Assembly (NCBI RefSeq): GCF_000711985.1
Contig: NZ_KL544005.1
Span: 757,970-821,969, forward strand
From: Rheinheimera texasensis DSM 17496
GTDB taxonomy: Bacteria; Pseudomonadota; Gammaproteobacteria; Enterobacterales; Alteromonadaceae
Direction of reading: 5' to 3'
DNA: 64,000 bases
In this document: positions 17,182 through 26,005 of the stretch, piece by piece
Numbering within the stretch: position 1 is the first letter of the stretch
Layout: every line of letters begins with the position of its first letter
Position numbers and translations under genes: made by a program
The notes under the pieces: generated by a model
What the model was told of the DNA's origin: nothing
What the model saw: only the letters and a program-made list of their open reading frames with translations
Database searches by the model: none

Positions 17182-19197
17182 TTAAGAACCAATCACGCCG
17201 CCGTCGTCTTTGGTGACAATCACAGTACCTGAACGTGGCCGGCTGGTAGCGTCGTTGGCTGGCCAGGTTGAGGTCAGTTTGGTCACCGTCGAGCGGTCGC
17301 CCGGATGCTGAATATTGACAAACATCGTCTTCATATCCGGTGTAAAGCTGATACCGGTGACTTCACAGTCAACAGGGCCAACCAGGAAACGTTTGATCTG
17401 GCGGGTTTTGCTGTCTGCCACCACCATTTGGTTGTTACCATATGGGCCTGAAGCTTGCTGCGAACCGCTCATATCGGTCTGGATCCAGAGTAAACCGTTC
17501 TGATCAAAGGCCAGGCCGTCCGGGCTCGCCAAATGATTGTCAGCACTCAGTTTCAGGCTGGTGCCCGGTGTTTCCGTGCCGACGTCACCCGCCAGCAAGA
17601 AGATATCCCAATCAAATGCCAGCGCTTGTGGCTGCTGCCGCTCACGCCAGCGGATGATATGGCCGGTGGCGTTATTGGCACGCGGATTGGCGTTATCCAC
17701 TTGTGCCGCAGTACGCGCCGTGTTGTTGGTCAGGGTGAAATACACTTCACCGGTCGTTGGGTGCACAGCGCCCCACTCCGGTCTGTCCATCTTGGTGGCG
17801 CCAACCACGTCCGCCGCTAAACGGGTATTGATCAGCACGTCCGCCTGGCTGACAAACTCGACATTTTTCGCCAGTGCAGCAGCGCGGAATTTCTCCGAGT
17901 TAAAGTCCAGCGCCAGCCATTCACCGCTGCCGTCGGCATTAAATTTAGCGACATACAGCGTGCCTTCGTTCAGCAGGTGGCCGCCGGCGGTGGCTTTGTA
18001 ATAAGGCGCTTTGGAGACATATTTGTAGATATATTCAAAAGTCGAATCGTCACCGGAGTAAAACACCACCGGCTGGCCTTCGACCACAGGCGCAAACACC
18101 ACGCCTTCGTGACCAAAGCGGCCCAGCGCTGTGCGTTTTTGTGGCACGCTGTCGGGGTTAAACGGGTCGATTTCGACAATCCAGCCGAAGGTGTTTGGTT
18201 CGTTGCGGTAGTCGCGGTTGGCGTCTGTCGCGATGGTGGAGGCATTAAAACGCAGATACTGATCAGCACCTGAATCAGCAGTTTCCCAGCTGTAACGGCC
18301 GTTTTTAGTACCAACACCATAACGTTTATGTTCACGTGGCTGTGCCGCATCAGCATTCATAAAATAACCGGCCCAGTTCTCTTCGGCGGTTAAATAAGTG
18401 CCCCATGGCGTGTAGCCATTGCCGCAGTTATTTAAAGTACCGCGGGTGCGGGTGCCGTCCGGGCTGTATTTCGTGATCATTTTCAAATCACCACGTGCTG
18501 GGCCTGAAATTTCCATCGGCGTCGCGCCGGTGATACGGCGGTTCAGCGGGCTGCCCTGTACCAGCTGGAACTGGCCGCTGGCGTCTTTTTTGATATGCGC
18601 CACAGTGACACCGTGCGCAGCCACTTCTTTGCGCACTTCATCGGCCGGGCGCGGAGCGCCGGTTGGACCGTTTTGATGCAGCGTGGCCGGTTCACAGTAC
18701 TCGTGGTTAAACACCAACACACCTTCGTTGCTGTTTTTGCCTTCAGTGCGGGCATCCAACGGGAAGAAATGCATACCGTCATGGTGTGCGCCGACTTGTT
18801 GTTCCATCTCTGCGCCGGTATTCAGGCCGCCTTCTTTGTAAGCCGGATAGCTGCCGGTCAGTGGCGTGCCCATCGGTAAAAAGGCGCGGGCGGTATAGCC
18901 TTGCGGCACTGTCACTTTGTCGAAGCGATTGGTCGGAATGGCGGTAAAATTCAGCAGCACCGGTGCTGGTTCTGGTTTCACCGCTTCCGGTAACACCAGC
19001 GGTGCTTTGGTGTCACTGTTGCAGCCGGCCAGAGTGCCGCCAAATACTGTGGCCACAGCTGCGGCAATGCCACCTTTTAAAAAGCCACGACGGGTCGCGA
19101 CGATGTCGCTGAACGTCGGGTTGTCCGAGAAATTGGTCTGCGGATCGATGCCGCTGTTATCGAAATCTAACTTATTGTTTTGCTGCTTGTTATACAT
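17182..19197 (-). CDS. phoX: PhoX-family alkaline phosphatase, Tat-exported lipoprotein
   Basis: 671 residues of the PhoX (DUF839) family: calcium/iron-dependent phosphatases that release phosphate from organic esters outside the inner membrane. The twin-arginine signal ATRRGFLKGG (R36-R37) is followed by a hydrophobic stretch and a lipobox TLAGC (C59), so it is probably both Tat-exported and lipid-anchored. Family-typical stretches include GRFGHEGVVFAPV, YSGDD and SPDGLAFDQNGLLWIQTD. RBS CGGAG lies 6 nt upstream of ATG. The upstream region carries four or five 11-bp-periodic PhoB-like repeats, which fits phosphate-starvation control. Divergent from elaA. Confidence 0.92.
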   Translation of the reverse strand: MYNKQQNNKLDFDNSGIDPQTNFSDNPTFSDIVATRRGFLKGGIAAAVATVFGGTLAGCNSDTKAPLVLPEAVKPEPAPVLLNFTAIPTNRFDKVTVPQGYTARAFLPMGTPLTGSYPAYKEGGLNTGAEMEQQVGAHHDGMHFFPLDARTEGKNSNEGVLVFNHEYCEPATLHQNGPTGAPRPADEVRKEVAAHGVTVAHIKKDASGQFQLVQGSPLNRRITGATPMEISGPARGDLKMITKYSPDGTRTRGTLNNCGNGYTPWGTYLTAEENWAGYFMNADAAQPREHKRYGVGTKNGRYSWETADSGADQYLRFNASTIATDANRDYRNEPNTFGWIVEIDPFNPDSVPQKRTALGRFGHEGVVFAPVVEGQPVVFYSGDDSTFEYIYKYVSKAPYYKATAGGHLLNEGTLYVAKFNADGSGEWLALDFNSEKFRAAALAKNVEFVSQADVLINTRLAADVVGATKMDRPEWGAVHPTTGEVYFTLTNNTARTAAQVDNANPRANNATGHIIRWRERQQPQALAFDWDIFLLAGDVGTETPGTSLKLSADNHLASPDGLAFDQNGLLWIQTDMSGSQQASGPYGNNQMVVADSKTRQIKRFLVGPVDCEVTGISFTPDMKTMFVNIQHPGDRSTVTKLTSTWPANDATSRPRSGTVIVTKDDGGVIGS

Positions 19198-19270
19198 GAG
19201 CGCTCCGGCAGTGAAGGTTCAAAAAGTTCCGCCGGTATTAGAGCTTTCACAGATGTCAGCGCCGTGACGT

Positions 19271-19314
19271 TTCATCGACAGTTTTGCGACATCCCGTCGA
19301 CATTTGTATGACAA
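19271..19314 (-). promoter_or_regulatory. Tandem Pho boxes (PhoB sites) upstream of phoX
   Basis: Read on the minus strand, four consecutive 11-mers are in exact register: TTGTCATACAA, ATGTCGACGGG, ATGTCGCAAAA, CTGTCGATGAA. A weaker fifth, ACGTCACGGCG, follows. A Pho box is two 7-bp direct repeats (CTGTCAT-like) with a 4-bp spacer, so this amounts to two adjacent boxes, about 75 bp before the phoX start. The pattern is seen directly; PhoB binding is inferred. Confidence 0.75.
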
Positions 19315-19361
19315 CCCCATTTATGTGCCGGATGCATCAGACAAAAGTTGCGTATTGAGAG

Positions 19362-19393
19362 GCTGACACAGTGCTGCATTGCTCTGGTATAGT
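19362..19393 (+). promoter_or_regulatory. Candidate extended -10 promoter for elaA
   Basis: TGGTATAGT (19385-19393) matches an extended -10 (TGnTATAAT). CTGACA at 19362 is a possible -35, but the 20-bp spacer is long, so recognition would rest on the extended -10. Confidence 0.45.
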
Positions 19394-19432
19394 GCAGCCA
19401 TCTTTGCGCACAAACTGAGGTCCGTAACACCG

Positions 19433-19891
19433 ATGATGGAATGGCAAATTGTACCTTTTGAACAGTTAGACAGCCTGACGCTGTACAACATGTTACAGCT
19501 GCGGGTTGATGTTTTTGTCGTCGAGCAAAACTGCCCGTACCCTGAACTGGATGGCAAAGATTTACAACCGGGCGTGCTACATATTCTGTTGAAAAAACAG
19601 GATAAAATTCTGGGCTACACCCGTGTATTACCACCGGGCGTCAGTTATCCGGACCACCCGGCAGTGGGTCGGGTTTGTGTCGCGCAAACAGCCCGGCGTT
19701 TAGGCCTCGGTGAGCTGCTGGTAGCAAAAGCAATTGCGGTCGCCAGTGAACAATGGCCGCAGTTGGACTTGTATATTTCCGCGCAATGTTACCTGCAGCG
19801 GTTTTATGAAAGCATGGGGTTCGCAGCAGCCAGCGAACCTTACCTGGAAGACGATATTCCGCACCTGAAGATGATCCGGCCGGCGGGTTAA
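19433..19891 (+). CDS. elaA: ElaA-type GNAT N-acetyltransferase
   Basis: About 152 residues. The ATG at 19433 gives MMEWQIVPFEQL, which aligns with the N-terminus of ElaA proteins; an upstream in-frame ATG at 19379 lies inside the promoter. Family hallmarks are LRVDVFVVEQNCPYPELDGKD and the acetyl-CoA loop QTARRLGLGELL, then FYESMGF near the end. ElaA is a cytoplasmic GNAT of poorly known substrate. Divergent from phoX and convergent with the 2OG oxygenase. Confidence 0.88.
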   Translation: MMEWQIVPFEQLDSLTLYNMLQLRVDVFVVEQNCPYPELDGKDLQPGVLHILLKKQDKILGYTRVLPPGVSYPDHPAVGRVCVAQTARRLGLGELLVAKAIAVASEQWPQLDLYISAQCYLQRFYESMGFAAASEPYLEDDIPHLKMIRPAG

Positions 19892-19919
19892 CCGCCTGCC
19901 GCTCGTCAATATCTCCTGC

Positions 19920-20615
19920 TTACTGCGCGTACAAATGCTCGGCGCGCTGCAGCAAAATCCAGCTGGTCAGGATGTATTTGTCATTCGACACCGGCACACA
20001 ACCACGATGGGTATGAGTGAAGTAAGCCGGCGCTATGACCATCCGGCCGGCTTTAGGCTGAATCGATTTTTGCTGATAATAAAAATCAGTCTGGCCGCCT
20101 TCTGCGACATCGTTGAGATAAAACATAAACAGCAGCGTGCGGTGCAGTGGTTCGTTCAGTGGCGCCTGCGGATAGACCTCACAGTGCCAATAGTTGTAGT
20201 TGCCTTTACCGGCGTCATATTTCTGTGCCTGGATCGGCCCCAGCCGGTATAGCAGGCGCATATAGTCGCCGGCGCGCGCTTCACCGAGCTCAGCATAGTT
20301 TTCATGGGTCAGATTGACTGGTTCGCCGGTCACAGGGTGCTGAATGGTTAAAGCCACAGGCGCAATCAGCGCAAAATGATATTTGCGGAAATACTGTTCA
20401 GCATAATGGCCGGTGACTGCAATGATTTGCTGCAACAACGCCTGATACTCAGCGTGGTCGTTCAGGTACAAGTCGGTACTGATTTTTTTGCTGGGGTCAA
20501 CGCCACCACCGGTGCGGCCCGGCGTGCGGTGCGGGCTTTGCTCAAAAGTGTTGATAATGGCCTGACAGAGTTCAGGGCTTAACGCGTCGTCGTAGATCTC
20601 TATAAAATCAGTCAT
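19920..20615 (-). CDS. 2-oxoglutarate/Fe(II)-dependent oxygenase, prolyl-hydroxylase-like
   Basis: 231 residues from the ATG at 20615 (MTDFIEIYDD); a longer TTG-started frame has no RBS support. The fold is suggested by H144-x-E146 in YWHCEVYP as the proximal iron ligands (HxE rather than the commoner HxD), distal H203 in HTHRG, and a basic K213 (SNDKYILTSW) placed to bind 2-oxoglutarate. The N-terminal GRTGGGVDPSKKISTDLYL stretch is typical of this bacterial subgroup. The product would hydroxylate a protein or small molecule in the cytoplasm; the substrate is unknown. Confidence 0.8.
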   Translation of the reverse strand: MTDFIEIYDDALSPELCQAIINTFEQSPHRTPGRTGGGVDPSKKISTDLYLNDHAEYQALLQQIIAVTGHYAEQYFRKYHFALIAPVALTIQHPVTGEPVNLTHENYAELGEARAGDYMRLLYRLGPIQAQKYDAGKGNYNYWHCEVYPQAPLNEPLHRTLLFMFYLNDVAEGGQTDFYYQQKSIQPKAGRMVIAPAYFTHTHRGCVPVSNDKYILTSWILLQRAEHLYAQ

Positions 20616-20723
20616 CGGAGTCAGTTCAGCTGGCAAGGTCTGTCTGCAAGATAAAGCATCTGACCTGCTGCTGAGAAGCGCTGCGTGCGGAAAATTTGCA
20701 ATTCATTTACAGCAGGCAAAACT

Positions 20724-20744
20724 ACGGCGGTATCAAACCGCCGT
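20724..20744 (-). terminator. Rho-independent terminator of the OYE gene
   Basis: Perfect 8-bp stem ACGGCGGT/ACCGCCGT with a 5-nt loop, followed on the minus strand by AGTTTT. It lies 28 bp past the stop of the Old Yellow Enzyme gene. Confidence 0.75.
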
Positions 20745-20771
20745 TGCTGTTGCAAAGCGCTAAAAACGAAT

Positions 20772-21839
20772 TCAGCCCTGATAAGCCGGATAATCGCTGT
20801 AGCCCTTGGCATCCTGAGTATAGAAAGTACTTTGATCCGGCGCCGTTAATGGCCAGTCGTTTTGCCAGCGCTCAACCAAATCCGGATTGGCAATAAAGGC
20901 CGCGCCGACTGCCACCGCTTGCAGCTGACCAGTCTGCAGCGCTTGCCCGGCTTCGGCTTTCTGGTAACCCATATTGCCGATCAAATTGCCCTGATAAGCC
21001 TCGCGCGCAGCCGTCACCACATCACCTTGCTGCACACCGAAGAAATCGGCCCGCATCAGGTGCAAATAGGCCAGATTCAACGGGCTTAACGCCGCAGCGA
21101 CATGGCGGGTTAACGCCACAGGATCTGAATCGATCATGCTGTTGTAGCTGTTTAATGGCGAAATGCGCACACCAACGCGGTCTGAGCCCCAGACTTCTAC
21201 GACGGCCTGTACCACTTCGAGCAGCAGACGGCTGCGGTTTTCCAGCGAGCCACCATAACGGCCACTGCGGGTATTGACGCCATCGCGCAGGAACTGGTCC
21301 AGCAGATAACCGTTCGCACCATGCACTTCGACGCCATCAAAACCGGCTTCTTTTGCATTAATCGCCGCCTGACGGAACTGGGCAATAATGCCGGGGATTT
21401 CCTCGTCTGCCAGCACCCTTGGCACTGTGTATGGCAACTTGCCCTCTGGCGTATGTACTGTATCGTCGATGGCAACAGCAGCAGAGGATACCGGCGTATT
21501 ACCGTTATTCAGCGCCGGATGACAAGCACGTCCACCATGCCAAATTTGCAGCACAATTTTGCCGCCTTTGGCGTGTACCGCATCTGTGACCTGCTTCCAG
21601 GCCTGGATCTGCGCCGCTGAATAAATACCAGGTTCACGCCAAAACGCAGAATTGCCCTCAGCCACCATGGTCGCTTCGGCGATGATCAAACCGGCGCTGG
21701 CGCGCTGGGCATAATAATCCGCCATGATCGGCGTTGGCACGTGGTCAGCATCGGCGCGGCAACGGGTCAGCGGTGCCATAAGAATGCGGTTTTGCAGTTC
21801 TAACGCGCCCAGTTTCACCGGGCTGAATAAATCACTCAT
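20772..21839 (-). CDS. Old Yellow Enzyme family NAD(P)H:flavin oxidoreductase (NemA-like)
   Basis: 355-residue FMN enzyme reducing activated C=C bonds or nitro compounds with NAD(P)H. Seen motifs: RILMAPLTRCRA near the N-terminus, VLQIWHGGRACHP, the active-site run EVHGANGYLLDQFLRDG (His/Asn and the proton-donor Tyr), and RYGGSLENRSR in the phosphate-binding part. Length and motif order match NemA/xenobiotic reductases. The gene is monocistronic with its own terminator. A divergent intergenic region separates it from the ABC exporter operon. Confidence 0.92.
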   Translation of the reverse strand: MSDLFSPVKLGALELQNRILMAPLTRCRADADHVPTPIMADYYAQRASAGLIIAEATMVAEGNSAFWREPGIYSAAQIQAWKQVTDAVHAKGGKIVLQIWHGGRACHPALNNGNTPVSSAAVAIDDTVHTPEGKLPYTVPRVLADEEIPGIIAQFRQAAINAKEAGFDGVEVHGANGYLLDQFLRDGVNTRSGRYGGSLENRSRLLLEVVQAVVEVWGSDRVGVRISPLNSYNSMIDSDPVALTRHVAAALSPLNLAYLHLMRADFFGVQQGDVVTAAREAYQGNLIGNMGYQKAEAGQALQTGQLQAVAVGAAFIANPDLVERWQNDWPLTAPDQSTFYTQDAKGYSDYPAYQG

Positions 21840-21975
21840 GTTGTTTCCTTAGTTCAGATGCGTGGTGGCAATCGATGCTGCGTGGTTGCAGGCGGCCTCA
21901 TTAACTTACCGAATGGTACATAAAGGCGCAAGTGTGCTTTTTCAAGTACGTCGCTGCTGACTTTTTTGATCAGTA

Positions 21976-21989
21976 GTGACAAATGTCAC
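21976..21989. promoter_or_regulatory. Palindromic candidate operator (GTGACA-AA-TGTCAC)
   Basis: A perfect 6-2-6 inverted repeat sits in the divergent region between the OYE gene (minus) and the ABC operon (plus), 83 bp upstream of the ABC ATG. It could serve either side. I cannot name the regulator. Confidence 0.45.
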
Positions 21990-22071
21990 GCCAGGCTGAT
22001 GACGCTCCGCCCTGTCTCAGTGTTTGCTGCATCCGCACAATAACCGCATCTACCAGACAGGAGTTATCCAG

Positions 22072-22986
22072 ATGAGCGAACCCCTTATCCGCATCCATAA
22101 GCTTTGCCACAGCTATGGCAACACGCCGGTGTTGCGCCAACTCAGTGCCGACATGTCCGGCGGTGAAATTATTGCGGTACTGGGTGCAAACGGTGCCGGC
22201 AAAACCACGTTGATCCAGCTAATGCTGGGATTACTCAGCCAGCAACAAGGCGAGATTAAAATCCTCGGTCAGGCACCGGCACAAATCCGGCGCGATCCAC
22301 AGCTAAGCGGTCAGCTCGGCGTGATGCTGCAACAAGCCAGCCTGCCGGGTCAGCTCACAGTGCTCGAGCAGTTGCGCCTGTTTAGCGCTTATTATCCGGC
22401 ACCGCTCGATCTGCAGACCCTGATAGAACGTTTTGGCCTGCAGGGCTTTTTACAACAGCGCTGCAGCAGTTTATCCGGCGGTCAGCGGCAGTCCCTGCTG
22501 TTGGCACTGGCGTTGTTGGGCCAGCCAAAAATTCTGTTCCTTGATGAACCCACTGTCGGCATGGATGTACAGGCGCGCCAGCGCTTCTGGCAGTTAATCC
22601 GCGCAGCCCGGGCTGAAGGACTCTGTATCTTGTTGACCACCCATTACCTCGAAGAAGCCGATGCGCTGGCCGACCGCATTCTGCTGCTCAAAGACGGCCA
22701 GTTTATAGCCGACACCAGCCCGAGCGCCCTGAAAGCCGGTTTGAATCAGCGCCAGATCCGCTGTCACAGCAGCCTGCCGCTGGCCGCTCTGCAACAGTTA
22801 CCCGGCGTCAGCAACGTCGTGGCTTTGGCCGGACAACAAGTGCAGATCAGCAGCAGTCAGGTAGAAAACTGTTTACGGCAATTGCTGCAACAAGACCCGC
22901 AGCTTTGTGATTTAACGGTCAGCGCCGCCAGTTTGGAACAAGCCTTTTTACAACTCACTCAAACCACAGCGGAGACACAACAATGA
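22072..22986 (+). CDS. ABC-2 type exporter, ATP-binding subunit
   Basis: About 304 residues from ATG 22072, preceded by CAGGAG 7 nt upstream. Walker A is GANGAGKTT, the signature LSGGQRQS, Walker B ILFLDEPTVGMD and the switch His is in TTHYLEEAD. A C-terminal extension of about 90 residues follows the ATPase core, as in drug- or lipid-type ABC-2 exporters. The stop overlaps the permease start (ATGA), so the two are co-translated. Confidence 0.92.
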   Translation: MSEPLIRIHKLCHSYGNTPVLRQLSADMSGGEIIAVLGANGAGKTTLIQLMLGLLSQQQGEIKILGQAPAQIRRDPQLSGQLGVMLQQASLPGQLTVLEQLRLFSAYYPAPLDLQTLIERFGLQGFLQQRCSSLSGGQRQSLLLALALLGQPKILFLDEPTVGMDVQARQRFWQLIRAARAEGLCILLTTHYLEEADALADRILLLKDGQFIADTSPSALKAGLNQRQIRCHSSLPLAALQQLPGVSNVVALAGQQVQISSSQVENCLRQLLQQDPQLCDLTVSAASLEQAFLQLTQTTAETQQ

Positions 22987-23750
22987 ACAGTCCCTGGTTA
23001 AGTTTGTCGCAGCGCGTGGCGCTGTATAAAACCGAAGCGGAAATGGATTTAAAAACCTTATGGCGGACCCCGGGTTTTATCCTGCCATGCCTGGCCTTTC
23101 CGGTGCTGTTTTACCTGCTGTTTGGCGTGGTGTTATCCAAAGGTCAGCATGCGGAATATCTGCTGGTGTCTTATGCCGCGTTTGGCGTGATGGGGCCGGC
23201 ACTGTTTAACTTTGGCGCCAATGTGGCAACAGAACGGGCACAAGGCTGGCTGACGCTGAAACAAATCTCGCCGGCGCCGATTGGCAGCTGGTTATTTGGC
23301 AAAACCCTGTCCTGCCTGCTGCTGGCACTGCTGATTATTTTGTTGTTGTTTGTCTGCGCGGGAGCAATTGCCGGGGTACGGCTTTACACCAGCCAATGGC
23401 TATCTCTGGCGCTGGTTTTATTGCTGGGCACTATCCCGTTTTGCCTGCTGGGCCTCACGCTTGGCTTAACCCTGTCAGCCAAATCAGCGCCAGCGACTAT
23501 CAACCTGATTTATCTGCCGTTAGCGTTTTTGGGCGGCCTCTGGTTACCGCTGCAACTGTTGCCAACAGCCCTGCAACAGCTGGCGCTGGTGTTGCCGAGC
23601 TATCATCTGGGGCAACTCGGGTATGCGGTGATTGGCAAAGATCGCGGCGAACCCTGGTGGGTCAATGTGGCGGTTTTAGCCTTGTACAGCCTGGTGCTGC
23701 TGTGGCTGGCTGCCCGCCGGTTTCAGGCCCAAAGCCATGAACGACGCTAA
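22983..23750 (+). CDS. ABC-2 type exporter, permease subunit
   Basis: 255-residue integral membrane protein with about six hydrophobic segments. GFILPCLAFPVLFYLLFGVVL is the first, and the last ends just before a basic RRFQAQSHERR tail. It overlaps the ATPase gene by 4 nt and partners with it. The substrate is unknown. Confidence 0.9.
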   Translation: MNSPWLSLSQRVALYKTEAEMDLKTLWRTPGFILPCLAFPVLFYLLFGVVLSKGQHAEYLLVSYAAFGVMGPALFNFGANVATERAQGWLTLKQISPAPIGSWLFGKTLSCLLLALLIILLLFVCAGAIAGVRLYTSQWLSLALVLLLGTIPFCLLGLTLGLTLSAKSAPATINLIYLPLAFLGGLWLPLQLLPTALQQLALVLPSYHLGQLGYAVIGKDRGEPWWVNVAVLALYSLVLLWLAARRFQAQSHERR

Positions 23751-23764
23751 GCGGAGCATTGCAG

Positions 23765-25567
23765 ATGAAACTCAGTAAAAACAGCTGGCTGGGCTTGGCC
23801 GGCATCGCAATCCTTAGCACCTTTTTCCTGCTGTTGCCTGAGCCGCAACCGGTGCAGAACAGCTTTGTGCTGGGACCTGTCCGGGTGTTTGATGGCAAGC
23901 AACAGCTGCCCGAGCCGCAATACATCGAAGTGAGGCATGGGTTGATCCACAGCATCAGTGCACAGCGACCAGATCCGGACGCAGTTGTGATCGACAGCAG
24001 AAACCCTGACGGCAGCCCGCAGTGGCTGATGCCGGGGCTTATTGATGCCCATGTGCACAGCTGGGGTAACGCCCAGCAGCAACAACTGAGCTTTGGCGTG
24101 ACCAGTGCTATTGATTTATTCAGTGCCGCCGCGCAGTTACCGCAATTGAAATCCAGTCGCGACAATATTCATCAGGCACAGCAGTCTGACCTGTGGAGCG
24201 CCGGCACGCTGGTCACAGCCCCCAAAGGCCATGGCACTGAATATGGCATGCAGATCCCAGTACTGCATTCGCCCGAAGAAGCCGAAGCTTTTGTCGCTGC
24301 CAGAAAAGCAGAAGGCTCTGATGTTATTAAAATTGTTTATCAGTCCGAGCGGGCGATTTATAAAAGTATGCCGTCGATTAGCCGCGAGAGCTTGCAGGCA
24401 GTGATATCTGCCGCGCACCGGCAACAACTCAAAGCCGTAGTGCATATTGCTGAACAGGCTTCTGCTTTAGACGCAGTGGAGGCCGGCGCTGATGGTCTGG
24501 TCCATAGCTTTTTTGATTCACGTATCAGCGACGCTTTATTGCAGGCACTGAAAAGCCGCGATGTGTTTGTGATCCCGACCATGACGGTCTACGAGGCGGC
24601 AGTGCGTGGCATGACAGCACGGCAGGTGCTGCTTGATAACACCGCGCTGGATTTGCCAATGGCCGCCCGTGCCGCCCTCGGTACCAGCCGCAACCCGCGT
24701 ATTCCGGCCGCTTTATATCAGAACCTGATTGAGAATACCCGCGCCATGCATCAGGCCGGCGTCCGGCTACTGGCCGGCACTGACGCGCCCAATGCCGGGA
24801 CTTATCATGGCCTCAGCATGCTGTTGGAACTGACACTGTTGCAGGAAGCCGGCTTGAGTTTCTTCGAGGCACTTTCCTGCGCCACAGCAATACCGGCCCA
24901 AGCCTTTGCTTTGCCGCAGCGCGGCCAGATTGCGGTCGGCTATCGGGCTGACTTTCTGCTGCTGCCTGCACTGAATCAACCCGCTGATTTGTTGTCTGCC
25001 CGCATCTATAAAAATGGCCAGCTGGTGACACTCAGCCGCAATCCGCCACAGCGCCCAGCCGTTAAAGCCGGTGCTTTGGCTGATTTCAGCCGCAGTGACA
25101 AGCCTTTGCAAGGCGCGGCTTTTGCCGCCAGCAGTGACCAGATGATGCAAGGCAAATCCAGCGCCAGCCTGACCCTGCAGCCGCAACAATCACCAGCCAG
25201 TTTGCGGGTCGACGGCAAGTTGGTGCCGGGCTTAGCCTATCCATGGGCCGGTGTGGCCTGGAGTGCAGCAGCCGATTATCAGCAAGGCCTTGATTTCAGT
25301 GCCATCAGCACTTTGCAGTTTCAGGTTCGTGGCAGCATCGGTACTTATCGTTTGCTCGCCTTCAGTGAGGGCAATCAACGTCCGGCCGAACTGACCTTCG
25401 ATGTCACCGCAGACTGGCGAGCTGTACAGATCCCGCTGTCGCAACTGACCGGCATAGACGCAAGCCGGCTCAGTATGCTGGTCTGGAGCGCCAGCCCTAC
25501 CCCGCAAGCGCAGGACTTTGTGCTGGAACTGGCGGAAGTCAGTTTGCTGAGCAACAGCGAGCAGTAA
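23765..25567 (+). CDS. Amidohydrolase with C-terminal CIA30-like domain, membrane-anchored or exported
   Basis: About 600 residues from ATG 23765 (RBS GCGGAG 8 nt upstream). A signal or anchor segment spans about 8-25. The metallo-amidohydrolase core shows all metal ligands: H96 and H98 (DAHVHSW), candidate carboxylated K189 (VIKIVYQS), H227 (VVHIAEQ), H247 (GLVHSFF) and D340 (LAGTDAPN). From about 430 a beta-rich, ligand-binding-like region (ADFSRSDKPL...; WAGVAWSAA) resembles CIA30/galactose-binding-type domains. It follows the permease by 14 nt in what looks like one operon. Substrate unknown; an imidazolonepropionase- or prolidase-like activity is typical of the fold. Confidence 0.85.
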   Translation: MKLSKNSWLGLAGIAILSTFFLLLPEPQPVQNSFVLGPVRVFDGKQQLPEPQYIEVRHGLIHSISAQRPDPDAVVIDSRNPDGSPQWLMPGLIDAHVHSWGNAQQQQLSFGVTSAIDLFSAAAQLPQLKSSRDNIHQAQQSDLWSAGTLVTAPKGHGTEYGMQIPVLHSPEEAEAFVAARKAEGSDVIKIVYQSERAIYKSMPSISRESLQAVISAAHRQQLKAVVHIAEQASALDAVEAGADGLVHSFFDSRISDALLQALKSRDVFVIPTMTVYEAAVRGMTARQVLLDNTALDLPMAARAALGTSRNPRIPAALYQNLIENTRAMHQAGVRLLAGTDAPNAGTYHGLSMLLELTLLQEAGLSFFEALSCATAIPAQAFALPQRGQIAVGYRADFLLLPALNQPADLLSARIYKNGQLVTLSRNPPQRPAVKAGALADFSRSDKPLQGAAFAASSDQMMQGKSSASLTLQPQQSPASLRVDGKLVPGLAYPWAGVAWSAAADYQQGLDFSAISTLQFQVRGSIGTYRLLAFSEGNQRPAELTFDVTADWRAVQIPLSQLTGIDASRLSMLVWSASPTPQAQDFVLELAEVSLLSNSEQ

Positions 25568-25665
25568 AACCCTCACCAGCCCGGCCGATGTCAGTGAAGC
25601 TGTCAGCCGGGGCCGGAAAAGTTTATGCTCCGCGCTTGGCGACCCCCTCGCCGGGCGCCGAATTC

Positions 25666-25674
25666 TGCTATCAT
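25666..25674 (+). promoter_or_regulatory. Candidate extended -10 promoter of the J-domain operon
   Basis: TGCTATCAT matches TGnTATAAT in all but one -10 position and lies 43 bp before the first ATG. No good -35 is visible. Confidence 0.45.
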
Positions 25675-25716
25675 AGCCGGCCATGCCTGATGTTCAGCGC
25701 TCGAGTAAGGCGAATT

Positions 25717-25998
25717 ATGATCAACCATTTCCGTGTGTTAGGCGTCAAAGCCAGCGCCAGCGAAGATGAAATTAAAAAAGCCTATAAACGGCTGTCGAAT
25801 AAATACCATCCGGACAAGCTACTAGGCTTGTCGGAAGACGAAAAAGCAGCGGCCGCGCAGACGCTGCATCAGGTCAAACAGTCGTATGAAGTACTGTCTG
25901 ACCCTAAAGCCAAAGCGGCTTTTATCAAAGATTTTAACAATGTCATTGTCACAGACCCCGCCGCAGCGATGAAAGAGCTGTGGGACCAGTTCTATTGA
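25717..25998 (+). CDS. Short J-domain (DnaJ-like) co-chaperone
   Basis: 93 residues from ATG 25717 with AAGG 6 nt upstream; longer in-frame starts lack RBS support. Almost the whole protein is a J domain: [25 protein letters not shown], then the HPD motif in NKYHPDKL, then helix 4 with [11 protein letters not shown] stimulates the ATPase of Hsp70 (DnaK). There is no zinc-finger or C-terminal client domain, so any specificity must come from the short tail or a partner. It is the first gene of a four-gene operon whose other members I do not recognise. Confidence 0.92.
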   Translation: MINHFRVLGVKASASEDEIKKAYKRLSNKYHPDKLLGLSEDEKAAAAQTLHQVKQSYEVLSDPKAKAAFIKDFNNVIVTDPAAAMKELWDQFY

Positions 25999-26005
25999 GG
26001 ACGTT

